From: Argopecten irradians
Taxonomy: Eukaryota; Mollusca; Bivalvia; Pectinida; Pectinidae
Reading direction: 5' to 3'
DNA length: 64,000 nucleotides
Assembly: GCF_041381155.1 (NCBI RefSeq)
Contig: NC_091137.1
Coordinates: forward strand, 15,433,765 to 15,497,764
The notes beneath the pieces were generated by a model. That model searched no databases. It was given only the letters and a program-made list of their open reading frames with translations, and was not told the DNA's origin. How positions within the stretch are numbered: position 1 is the first letter of the stretch; each line of letters starts with the position of its first letter. A program made the translations under genes and the position numbers. Positions 13,101 to 21,289 of this stretch are shown in pieces.

Positions 13101-16100
13101 CTGCGTCTGGAAAAAGCCTGGGTCAAGGTCATTTATTTGAACATACTTGTGAGCCCTTCATGCCAGCAAGCTTTCAGTTATTGAGAAGAAGTCGTTTGAA
13201 TGAAAAGGTTACGAACGCTGGACAGCAGACAGCGCACGACGACGGCCAAAGCATGATGGCCTAAAGGTCTTTAATGCAAATGTCATGCTTTTCTTGGCTA
13301 CATCAAAGTACATGTATTTTTAAAGTTGCTCCACCGCTGACAAAAGGAAAGTTTTCTCTATCAAAAACAGGAGCAGACAAATTGGTATTTTTCTTCAGTT
13401 ACAAAAGCTACTTACTTCATACCATTATCATCAATGAAAAGTTAGAGCATTTTATTTTGATTCAAGATAAAAATATTTAAGTGCATCCCGAAAACATTCC
13501 CTGGCACTATATCCTATATGGAATGAAGTAATGCTTGTGCATGCACCAAAAGCAAAATAAATTAGTTTATATTATTCTTTGTGTTATTTAGCCATATATA
13601 TGCATGATTTAACACCAATTATTGTTCGAATGATGAATAATCTTTATGCTCTGTCAGTGGTGGAGCATCTTTAAAGCAAAGACGAAACGTAAAGCAAAAT
13701 ATCAATAAAAAGTTTGTGCTGGATGATCGAGGTTCATTTTCTCTGCTTTAAAAGATTACGAGGAGTTGACTCTACTGAATGCATACTTACTCTCAGGGTT
13801 TTTGCCAGCTATTTTGGGAAAAGGACCCTTAACATTTATATTCTGGATGTAAACTCTACTGTATACAGTATGTATATACTCCCATTTACTATATATACAT
13901 GTTTTCTAGGAGTTGGGCTCTATACGATTTTATATATACTCACATTTATTATGTATATTCTGGGTGTTGACGCTAACATTTGGGTTTTCCTGTCAGGACC
14001 TGTGAGAGCCAACATATCCTGCAGTGTTATCGATGCATTATCAACACCTTTTAACATTTGGTGGCCATCAGTCAGATTGGTATATCCATGAGTAGATACA
14101 GAACAAAGGAATGTTTCTGTATCCTTAGTACAAAGGCTTACAGCATCTGCAAAATTTAATATAAAGGTATTTTCATTAAATGTATTTTCATGTAATGTAC
14201 AGCTTAATGGCCCATCAGGCCCTTGAAGCCAGTCAGTGATTTTGTAAATTTGACTTTTTTAATCTATTATAAAGAGTATTAAGTTCTGTAAATTCAAAAG
14301 AAGATATTTTGAATTTATAGTCATTTTGACCATGTTTGGCCTTGCCCCTCCAGTTTCATGGGGTCAGTAAGGACCGATATGGATATGTTAAAATGCTATA
14401 TCTCAGGCTAATAATCCTAACCAAGTTTGACTCATTTCCTTTGAAAATTGAGCCCATAAATGTGTTTTTCCTTTATAACTATAGTAAATTTGACCCCCTT
14501 CCCTGGCAAAAGAATGAGATCCCAGGGCCACGAAATTCACCATTTTTTCAGACATACAATACGACGCATGACGAAGGACAAAAGGCAATTAGAATACATG
14601 TAGGTCTCGGGTAGCCTAAAAATTAAAAAATATATAGCCAAATCATGACATTTTAAAACTGCTAACACTTAATTTTCTTATTTTTATTCAAAATCGAGAA
14701 AATCTTAGTCCTTAAAAATAACTGGCTATATCATATTTGGTTTAGTGAAATGTCTTTTAGCTCAGTATTCACTCTGAGCTGAAGTGACATTGTTGGTAAA
14801 CTTAGATTAGCTTACATTGTATGTAGATGGATTATAGTTTCTTCATACAGTTCAATATTGTACTTTTAGACTTTCGGTTGCATAAAAGATTTTGTGCAGT
14901 TATTTTATTTATTGTTGAAATTACTGAGTTAGTAAATTTTTTTCTGGTTTTGTTGTATTTTTGAAATAAACAAATATACTGAAACATTATCTAACTCACC
15001 ATTGATGATTGTTTTCATTTGGTTGGTAGTAAAATCCAAGCACTTCAATACTGTGAAGTTAAATGGTGTTGAGGAAAACATCATTGACATGACATCAACG
15101 TCCTTAGTGGCACCAGCCAATGAATAATCATATGGAAACTTAGAATTACCAATGAGGACAGCTATTTTTCTGGGAGGTGCCTGCCTCAACACATTGGTTA
15201 TCTCACTATAAATACAATAATCAAATTGATTCCATTACTTTTATTGTAATGAATGAGTCAAGATTTCTGACTCAAAACAAGAAAAGCACGGAGGAAACAA
15301 AACTGTTTGATTTACTGTTTGATCAATAATGTTTATGTTTGCTTTTAATTTTTAGGATGTTTTAAAAGATTCATCTTTTTAAATCAATGATATTCTCACA
15401 TATCCAAAAGACTACATGTATAACATTCAGATAAATAGCAGCTAGCACATATATTATGAAACATTAAAATACACAGGTACCATAATATGTGTATACATAT
15501 TAACTAAAGCCAGTTTTTACTACATGCATTTAACCATTTTATACTGTGGTACCTTTTATATTGAAGGAACTTCTCGTCATTTCCATCTGAAAGCAGAGAA
15601 CCAAAGTAACAAAAAATTTATAATGTTTTTGTGTATTCAATCCAATTGCCATGGTATCAGACAATATCTTAGATGAGATAGGAAAATATATGTAATAAAA
15701 TATATATTATATTATATATATGGCAGAATTGTATTACTGGTCTTATATATATAATGGAACAAAGAAACAACTGTCCTTTTTTATTCTCCACTTCTTTGGG
15801 TTATAGCTGTATAATTTACATCTTCGTTTCTATTTTCAGATATGTATTGGATATCGATTAATGTCTCATACCATTAATATTTACCATTTTAACATTTTCA
15901 GATATTATCAAGAAATATAAGCAGTAAGTAGTGAGTGATACAGTTGTAGAGATGTAAGGCAAATAATTGATAAATTTACATTAATGATGTTTCTATATTT
16001 TAAAACATGCTGAGGCTCTTTTGTTGAGAAATGGGTGATTAGATGTTTGTGTCAGTCACCATTGTAGTTCTGTTTACAGACAGACAATCATACAGCAGCT

Positions 16101-16417
16101 TCACAGTTCCCTCACTATAATGCATGTGATTACAAGGAGGGCAGAAATGACAACAGCAAAGGGTTCTTACTTAAAACAAAAAGGTTGGTGTATACCAGAA
16201 ACCTTTCAACTTCTTGTGGTAATAGAAATCCATCCTCTGTTGGAGTAATTGCTATCCAAAGCCCATCCAGGCTGTACTTCAGACCAAAAGCTTCTGGGAA
16301 CTTGTCCTTCAGTGCTGACCTTGGTAATATGTCATTAGAGATAGAAAACTGTGCCTCTGTAGGCTCCACATCATCTCCAAGGGTGTATTTTACCACAGTG
16401 ATCACGCGCGAAGACAT
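3882..16417 (-). CDS. Caspase-fold protein with TDP-43-N-like N-terminus (7 exons)
   Basis: Spliced minus-strand gene. Coding exons are 16417-16171, 15586-15553, 15205-15000, 14146-14000, 12023-11925, 9324-9034 and 4147-3882. They sum to 1290 nt (429 residues plus stop), every intron is GT-AG, and all phases agree. Residues about 5-78 resemble the N-terminal domain of TDP-43 (FPEAFGLKY here, FPGACGLRY in human TDP-43). Residues about 107-429 are a caspase (peptidase C14) fold: first strand KIAVLIGN, catalytic His182 in STHG, catalytic Cys226 in QACR, a charged linker at about 261-310, and p10 with LSWLVCSI and LLELLTEAN. Both arginines that give caspases their Asp specificity appear to be absent, so specificity is unknown. 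Inferred role: a cytosolic cysteine protease or signalling scaffold activated by oligomerisation. The exon 5 acceptor is the least certain junction. A non-coding 5' exon probably exists, since a good acceptor lies at about 16451. Confidence 0.8.
4402..9030. repeat. 42-bp minisatellite array, about 109 copies
   Basis: Head-to-tail array of a 42-bp unit (TTGTAATTATATAGAGTGTT + GATAGTCTATACATCCCTTACC). Most units are identical; a few have 1-4 nt indels, and one rearranged unit lies near 8565-8600. It fills nearly all of the last intron of the caspase-like gene. On the gene's strand each unit contains ACAAGGTAAGGG, a near-consensus 5' splice site. The unit at 9001-9033 merges with the real donor of exon 6, so the array seems to have grown from the exon-intron border. 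Confidence 0.97.
9034..9324 (-). CDS. Caspase-like gene exon 6: charged linker and p10 start
   Basis: Residues 245-341. The acceptor is GAATTTTCAG and the donor CAAAAG|GTATGG. The first part is a low-complexity linker with about four imperfect 7-8 residue repeats of the type KESEQEG. Then come LITDNQLLEHF and NHLIVYGCPKG, matching the start of the caspase p10 subunit (DFLxAYSTxxG). The linker sits where caspases are cut during activation. The antisense plus-strand frame here (9146-9328) is a shadow. The 42-bp tandem array begins directly at this donor. Confidence 0.8.
9415..10382. mobile_element. TIR element rich in GGGATCCC motifs
   Basis: It begins CTCCCCATGGAAAATGTGAG and ends with the inverse ATTTTCCATGGGGAG. 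Both ends continue for about 200 bp as GC-rich repeats of GGGATCCC and CCACTGGGAT type, while the interior is AT-rich. No clear target duplication and no transposase are seen. It is a non-autonomous DNA transposon in intron 5 of the caspase-like gene. Confidence 0.7.
10561..10884 (+). CDS. Unrecognised ORF, possibly an exon or captured fragment
   Basis: Open frame of 107 residues, antisense inside intron 5 of the caspase-like gene. It is preceded by an acceptor-like TTTTAGTTGCAG and starts at GTG unless spliced upstream. Composition is protein-like rather than low-complexity (HMFLFNVGANTIEHKHLSPH, then GLIDSDLSCSNVAGYIHLY and a basic tail NTRRRGRIRSP). I do not recognise a family and see no partner exon. 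It may be a transposon-carried fragment, since it begins about 180 bp after the TIR element at 9415-10382. Confidence 0.3.
   Translation: MTIDRSPGAPHAQKHMFLFNVGANTIEHKHLSPHNTKFKVTCGLIDSDLSCSNVAGYIHLYDNYRGKKPKNNSIADNTRRRGRIRSPTLQKLHTMLSMPTKLVHTCE
11335..11610. repeat. Dispersed repeat ending in GTCTCAGGTGACCTAAAA
   Basis: Features CCCCATGGGG, GATGAGGGACAAAAGGCGAT and AGGTCACTTGAGACTTTGTC. A related copy is at 14335-14625, and short relics occur near 3060 and 11820. It resembles a widespread mollusc repeat type; no coding is seen. Confidence 0.6.
11925..12023 (-). CDS. Caspase-like gene exon 5: catalytic cysteine
   Basis: Residues 212-244. It includes FIFQACRIA, which matches the caspase FIQACRG box with Cys226 as nucleophile and Ile where Gly is usual. 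The donor GAAAG|GTATGT is strong. The acceptor was chosen at TGCCAG|CA to hold the phase from exon 4. A second AG lies 8 nt downstream but breaks the frame, so the exact start is the weak point. Confidence 0.7.
12255..12445. repeat. Shortened inverted copy of the 1890-2720 repeat family
   Basis: It begins AAGGGGCCCAAGGACCTTAA and contains GGACCATGTCAGGATCATTT and CATGCAAGTTTCAG, the inverse of the units at 1890-2424. It lies in intron 4 of the caspase-like gene. Confidence 0.6.
12590..13270. repeat. Degenerate copy of the 'AAGGTCA' tandem-unit repeat
   Basis: It starts GAGGCTCAATGGGCCTTAAC and includes GGTCAAGGTCATTTATTTGA, GAGAAGAAGTCGTTTGAATG and a terminal GACGACGGCCAAAGCATGAT. The better preserved array of the same family is at 28005-28930. 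Frames within it are not genes. Confidence 0.55.
13319..13676 (+). mobile_element. MITE, copy 1 of 3 (TTTAAAGATGCTCCACC termini)
   Basis: About 358 bp between inverted termini TAAAGTTGCTCCACCGCTGA and CAGTGGTGGAGCATCTTTAA. The interior has CTATCAAAAACAGGAGCAGA, shared with copies at 24108-24473 (inverse) and 40425-40791. It lies in intron 4 of the caspase-like gene. Confidence 0.85.
14000..14146 (-). CDS. Caspase-like gene exon 4: catalytic histidine
   Basis: Residues 163-211. The acceptor is AAATTTTGCAG and the donor CTCACAG|GTCCTG. It carries the strand FLCSVSTHGYT, which matches the caspase active-site strand ending in SHG. His182 is the expected catalytic histidine. It is followed by TDGHQMLKG, matching the G-T-D-G segment of caspases, and a helix ITLQDML. 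The donor is weaker than the others, but it is the only one giving a consistent phase. Confidence 0.75.
14335..14625. repeat. Second copy of the 11335-11610 repeat family
   Basis: Shares TTTCATGGGGTCAG, GACGAAGGACAAAAGGCAAT and GGTCTCGGGTAGCCTAAAAA. It lies in intron 3 of the caspase-like gene. The two overlapping frames here are repeat translations. Confidence 0.55.
15000..15205 (-). CDS. Caspase-like gene exon 3: start of p20
   Basis: Residues 94-162. The acceptor is TTGTATTTATAG and the donor CAATG|GTGAGT. It contains the first beta strand (KIAVLIGN), then LAGATKDVDVM in the place where caspases carry R-S-G-T-D-x-D, and a second strand and helix (FNFTVLKCLDFT, QMKTIING). The S1 arginine of true caspases is replaced here. 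The layout is closer to metacaspase- or paracaspase-like members that lack Asp specificity. Confidence 0.8.
15553..15586 (-). CDS. Caspase-like gene exon 2 (34-bp microexon)
   Basis: Short exon coding NGNDEKFLQYK (residues 83-93). The acceptor is CTCTGCTTTCAG and the donor AAAAG|GTACCA. It takes 1 nt from exon 1 and passes 2 nt to exon 3. Both junctions keep the frame, which is the main support for so small an exon. It links the N-terminal domain to the protease fold. Confidence 0.7.
16171..16417 (-). CDS. Caspase-like gene exon 1: TDP-43-N-like domain
   Basis: Encodes residues 1-82. The start ATG (16417) is the first in frame after a pyrimidine-rich acceptor at about 16451. A TTG lies further upstream in frame but is not needed. 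The exon ends at a donor reading TTTTAA|GTAAGA. Its order of features follows the TDP-43 N-terminal domain: acidic EP motif (18-19), hydrophobic IL then S-A-L (30-36), FP-x-A-x-GLKY (40-48), EDGFLLP (61-66), and a final LVYTNL strand (74-79). This is a by-eye match, not a profile search. Confidence 0.75.
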
Positions 16418-16689
16418 CGATCTCCTCAACAACTGAATTATTCTGATCAAGCTAACAAAAGAAAGAAATGGAATTCACATCATCTGAAGTATTTACATTA
16501 ACTTTTGTCTGAAACACAATCAGTGCTTAATAATAAAACCGTGTGTTGAGGACTGAGGTAGTGAAGTTTTGAATCGTGAGGCACAATTACTCAAGTAAAT
16601 CATTATTAGTAACAGAAATATAATATGAAGATTCAGTAGTGTCTTTAAAGTTTTGAAACTACATTATCATATTTTAAGGAGTGAAGACA

Positions 16690-17000
16690 TGCAGCTGCCA
16701 GATCAGGGTTCAACCCCAGGACTTCTGAACACTAGCTGTGGTCTACCACTTGGTCACTAACTTTCAACCCAGTTCAGTCCTGTTACACTCCTCCCTCCTT
16801 TCTCAAAGTCTTCAAAGACACATGTACATGTACAAGAGACCCTTAAATATTACCAATGTGACCAGCATGGATATTTTGGATTTTGTTGGGTGCCAAATGC
16901 AAGTTTGTAACAGGGGAGGAAAAATGTAGCAGCCAGAGTGTGGTTTGAACTCAGCTACATGTAGGACTTCAGAAGTATCCCCACTAGATATTACACTAAT
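16690..17000 (-). mobile_element. tRNA-like SINE relics
   Basis: On the minus strand, 16760-16690 reads AAGTGGTAGACCACAGCTAG (A-box-like) and then GGGGTTGAACCCTGA (B-box-like), in tRNA spacing. A weaker second copy of the B-box region is near 16920-16965 (GTGGTTTGAACTCAG on the plus strand). No target duplication was found. Confidence 0.4.
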
Positions 17001-17214
17001 TTCCCCAAGATACTTTTTATGGCCATCAAATAAATCTCATATAAGACTCATACTTTTTTCTCAGAATAACGAAATATGCTACCCCTATACCCCTTAATTC
17101 TGAGCTACAAAATGCACCATTTTCAGCAATTTTTACCAGATTTAACCTTTTATTGAAAAAGTTCTGGTATTGAACTTTTGAAAATATTTTGCATATCAAT
17201 AGGGAAAAAGTTGC

Positions 17215-17580
17215 TCTTTCTAAATCAGGCAGAAAAACGGGGGGTCCGTGTGCTTATGTAAAGGGGAGGATGAAACCAAAGAACATTTCTTGCAACGTTG
17301 TCCGCAACTTAGTGTGTCGAGGAATATAATTATGACGGACATCACTCCACTCACCGGACGTCTCACGCACTCCTCTCCATCACTCCATGAAATTCTTAGC
17401 GCCAATATAACCCTTACTCAGTTACTGATTGACAGCTCCACGTGTGTCGGAAAATTGAAAAGGTCAGATCCACGTGCTACGCTTATCCACAGAATTAATT
17501 TCCACTCAAGAAGACTGTGCTATAAACTAAACATGGATTGATAGAGACTCCTTAATCTTAAACCAAAACGGCGGAAAAGA
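17215..17580 (+). mobile_element. LINE fragment: 3' end of a non-LTR reverse transcriptase ORF
   Basis: The 17248-17541 frame encodes CLCKGEDETKEHFLQRCP, the Cys-Cys-His-Cys knuckle typical of the C-terminus of non-LTR retrotransposon ORF2, followed by a short basic tail and a stop. The reverse transcriptase domain itself is absent, so this is a 5'-truncated insertion. Clade is not determined. Confidence 0.7.
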
Positions 17581-18079
17581 TGAAAGGCTTTTCACCAATA
17601 CTGATGTCAAAAGAACTCTTGTGTGTACATGTATATATATCTAGTGTTATTTTGCATGCTACCTGCTTGATGCTAACAGACTTATCCTATATATCCTGCT
17701 TTGATGTTGTGCTGTGCTACAAGAAATTTACAATCTTTTATCCTGGTATTAAGGTGTGGCCAGCACCAGGTTACTTTAATCTATACCTGAAAGTTAAATA
17801 TAAGAAATTGAACTTTTAAAGTACATCAAACCAAAGTGTACATAAACATTGTATAATGCATGGATACATTCTATTGGTGGAGGACATTTACAACCAACTA
17901 TCATTCTACTCAAAAGGAGGTGCTCCTATGCAGGAGGAAATTACTAACAAAGAAGAAGAAAAATACTACTTACAATAGAAATGTAACTTTTTGACAAAAT
18001 TTTTGTTACTGGCAAAACTACAAATACATGCTCATTGGTACAATAAACAGCTAAAATTCAAGTTTTGTTAGATGGAAAC

Positions 18080-18214
18080 ACAGGCGTCTGCATCTGGTTT
18101 TGAAAAAAATGAAATATCCTATCCCTACGATATGAACAAGGTGAGACACTCCATGAGTTCATATAGTAGGGGTAGGTTATTATAATTTTATCAAACCAGA
18201 AGCAGACGTCTGTG
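18080..18214. mobile_element. Small MITE, short form (CAGGCGTCTGCATCTGG termini)
   Basis: 135 bp with inverted ends CACAGGCGTCTGCATCTGGT and ACCAGAAGCAGACGTCTGTG. The centre has a second inverted pair (CCTATCCCTAC and GTAGGGGTAGG). Confidence 0.75.
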
Positions 18215-18585
18215 GATGGAAGGTGTACTGCTGTTGCTATTTTTAGCGATGCTTTTAATTGGTTGGCATGCCAATACTAAAATGTAAACCAAAATCTGAT
18301 CTGTTAGGCCTAATTGTCAAACAAATATACGGCGGGTAAATAACTGCGGACACGTGCCGTGTAATGTGAACACGCTAGGCTACTAGAATCATTGTTTCAT
18401 ATAAGAAAAGAAAACTGATAAAACAGGTTATAATGTTCCTCAACGCCCATGAATTGATATATCTTGTCATTTAGTAATACAATGGTCAGGTTGTATCATG
18501 GACATTAATACATTAAAAACCACGTTGATAAAATTACAGGTACATCTCATTATGGATATTTTTGCAACAAGATTTCGTGACGGTG

Positions 18586-18950
18586 CACAGGCGTCTGCAT
18601 CTGGTTTTGGAAAAATAAAATATCCTACCCCTACCGTATAACTCATGGAGTGTCACATCTTGTTCATATAGTAGGGGTAGGATATTTTATTTATTGTAAA
18701 CTGTGGTTTACAACAATACATATTTATCTGCATACAAAGCATCTACAATAATAATCAACAATACATGTTATATTTTGAAAAGTTAATCACCGAAAACAAT
18801 GGAAAACACGTGTGTATAGTCCAAGAGTCGTATATAGGCCTAGAGAGAGCGCTTCGCAAGCGCCACGTGACCGCGTCTGCACACATTGGTGACATAATCA
18901 AATCTGCGGTTCACAACATTTTTTTTTCAAACCAGAAGCAGACGCCAGTG
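18586..18950. mobile_element. Related MITE, long form
   Basis: 365 bp with the same ends as the element at 18080-18214 (CACAGGCGTCTGCATCTGGT and ACCAGAAGCAGACGCCAGTG). It shares the CCTACCCCTAC and GTAGGGGTAGG pair, then carries about 230 bp of extra sequence missing from the short copy. The two copies thus show either an internal insertion or an internal deletion. Confidence 0.7.
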
Positions 18951-19056
18951 GTATATGTATAACATGATAAACATATGATGATATTGTTAAATTAATTCTG
19001 TTATTGAAATTGCTTCCAGAGAAAAATTGGTCAAGCTGCAACTTATTCATTCTTAC

Positions 19057-19574
19057 CACAGGGACCTAGCACGATTTTTTTTAAACTAACAGTATACATA
19101 TATATATATTATAGTATAGGTATGAACTAAGTGAAGGACTATCATGAACTTCGGCTCAGGGGCTGGTCGAGCTATGAGAAAAACGGACCTATTTTTTAAA
19201 ACCGTGATTATTTTAATAAATGGGTTCTATACAACATTGAGGGATATCTTACCTTAAAGAGAAATAATTTATCTTTCCATTGAGTGCTTGATGAACAAAA
19301 TTGGCCAAGTATTGACGAAGTTATGATTTGATGAATCGGGAAATTTACGAAAAATATGCTAGGTAGACATTTCCCTGTCCGGTCGAAACTCCATTTAAAC
19401 ATTGTGTAGCTCACTTACTTTAACCGTCACCGCCATGTTCATTTTTCTTTCGGAACGCTTCTCGACTTTACATATCGTGACTACATTATGCAAATTATGT
19501 TATGTTGTGCTTGTGTGTAAACTCAAACTTATGTGTATACTATTGGTTAAAAAATTTCGTGCCAGGTCCCTGTG
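19057..19574. mobile_element. hAT-type MITE with 8-bp target duplication
   Basis: 518 bp with termini CACAGGGACCTAGCACGA and the inverse TCGTGCCAGGTCCCTGTG. ATTCTTAC is duplicated at 19049-19056 and 19575-19582. An 8-bp duplication and CAGGG ends fit the hAT superfamily. No transposase is present; the 68-residue minus frame is not convincing. Confidence 0.88.
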
Positions 19575-19582
19575 ATTCTTAC

Positions 19583-20264
19583 CAGGTAATGTCATTGTAC
19601 CCAAATTGATACTGTACCCAAATTGAAAACATACCTACAACATTTATTTTGTTAAAGTTTATCTCAGTTCGCAGTAGTGATACCAAAGATGCATCATTCA
19701 TTGATAATTACGCTTCGTTTTATGCAACTATTTTTATTATTTACTCTGAAACATAACTTTGAAATTGATAACTCTGTCTGAAACGTGTTAAACCCTAGAA
19801 CTGTGGCTGTGCGACAATTACTATTTGTACTATAAGTGTTTTTTTCAAAGCATAAGCTTAAGGTCTCCTCAAAGAAAATTTCATTAGATAATGAAATTTA
19901 AGATATAAACACTTAATAGAAATAAAAATATAGTTTCCTTACATCATTTTTTTATTCAATTACATGCAAATTGTTCTTTGTATAGCGTTATTTCTCCATC
20001 TTGATTTTATTCTAGATTAAAAATAATTGATAGTGGTCTTATGACATATACACCACATTGGAACAATTAGGTAAATGCCACAGAAAACTGAATTTAAATC
20101 ATTGAAATATTACACAAGTCATTATGTGGTCTTACGGGGGTACTGAATTAGCGCAGGTACTGTTGTGAAAACACTTGTACAATTTTTACAGTAAATTGTT
20201 TAACTGTATTCAGTATAACTCAGTTAATAAAGTTTGTTTGCTCTTTTTTAAAACAAAACATAAA
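19583..20264. other. AT-rich intergenic DNA
   Basis: No ORF, RNA gene or repeat with clear ends was recognised. Confidence 0.4.
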
Positions 20265-21289
20265 CAAGAGGCCCAGAGGGCCTGTATCGCTCACCTGGTT
20301 TGTAATGCCAAGTAATGTTCTGGATAGAGGTTCATTGTTTCTTTTCTGAAGGAATTCGAATATTTACCTCTAATTCCATATTGGGCCCCACCCCTCCTGC
20401 TCCCAGGGGGTCAGAGCCAAAAATTCATACAAGTTCTGTTCCCCTTCCCCCAAGGATGTTTCTGGCCAAATTTGGTGGCAATCAATGCGGAACTCTAGGA
20501 CAAGTCGCGATTTATAGGATTTACCTCTATTTACCCTATTGGGCCCCGCCCCTCCTGCCCACGGGGGGTCAAAGCAAAAATTTATACAAGTTCTGTTCCC
20601 CTTCCCCCAAGGATGTTTGTGGCTAAATTTGGTCACAATCCATACAGAATTCTAGAATAAGTAGCGATTTATAGTATTTACCTTTATTTCCCCTATTGGG
20701 CCCTGCCCCTCCTACCCCCTGAGGGTCAGAGCCAAAATTTTATACAAGTTCTGTTCCCCTTCCCCCAAGGTTGTTTGTGGCCGAATTTAGTGACAATCCA
20801 TGCAGAAATCTAAATCCATGCAGAACTCTAGGGCAAGTAGCAATTTATAGGATTTACCTCAAATTCCCCTAATGGGCCCATCCCTCCTGCCCCTGGGGGG
20901 GTCAGAGCCAAAAATTTATACAAGTTTCTGCTCCCCTTCCCACAAGGATGTTTGTGGCCAAATTTGGTTACAATCCATTCAGAACTCTATGACTACAGTT
21001 GGTAGTAGACTAAAGGTTACACATTGTGCACACGGTGTGAACTACGAGTGGACACGGAGTGCACGAGGTTTAGACTACAGGTAGACACGGAGTGACACGA
21101 GGTTTAGACTACAGGTAGACACGGAGTGCACGAGGTTTAGACTACAGGTAGACACGGAGTGCACAAGATTTAGACTACAGGTAGACACGGAGTGCACTAC
21201 GTGTGAACACGGTGTCCACTACAGGTGGACATCGTGTCCAGGTAAAATGTCCACTACATCAAGACCACAGACAGACTAGATGATGTGCC

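Larger units (their letters stand above)
16451..19056. other. Upstream region of the caspase-like gene
   Basis: Contains tRNA-like SINE relics (16690-17000), a LINE 3' end (17215-17580) and two related MITEs (18080-18214 and 18586-18950). No coding exon or clear promoter of the caspase-like gene was found; its transcription start probably lies in or beyond this stretch. Confidence 0.5.

Noticed and set aside
19419-19442. MNMAVTVK as the true first coding exon of the caspase-like gene
   Set aside because: It lies inside an hAT MITE and requires a weak acceptor; kept only as a finding to check.
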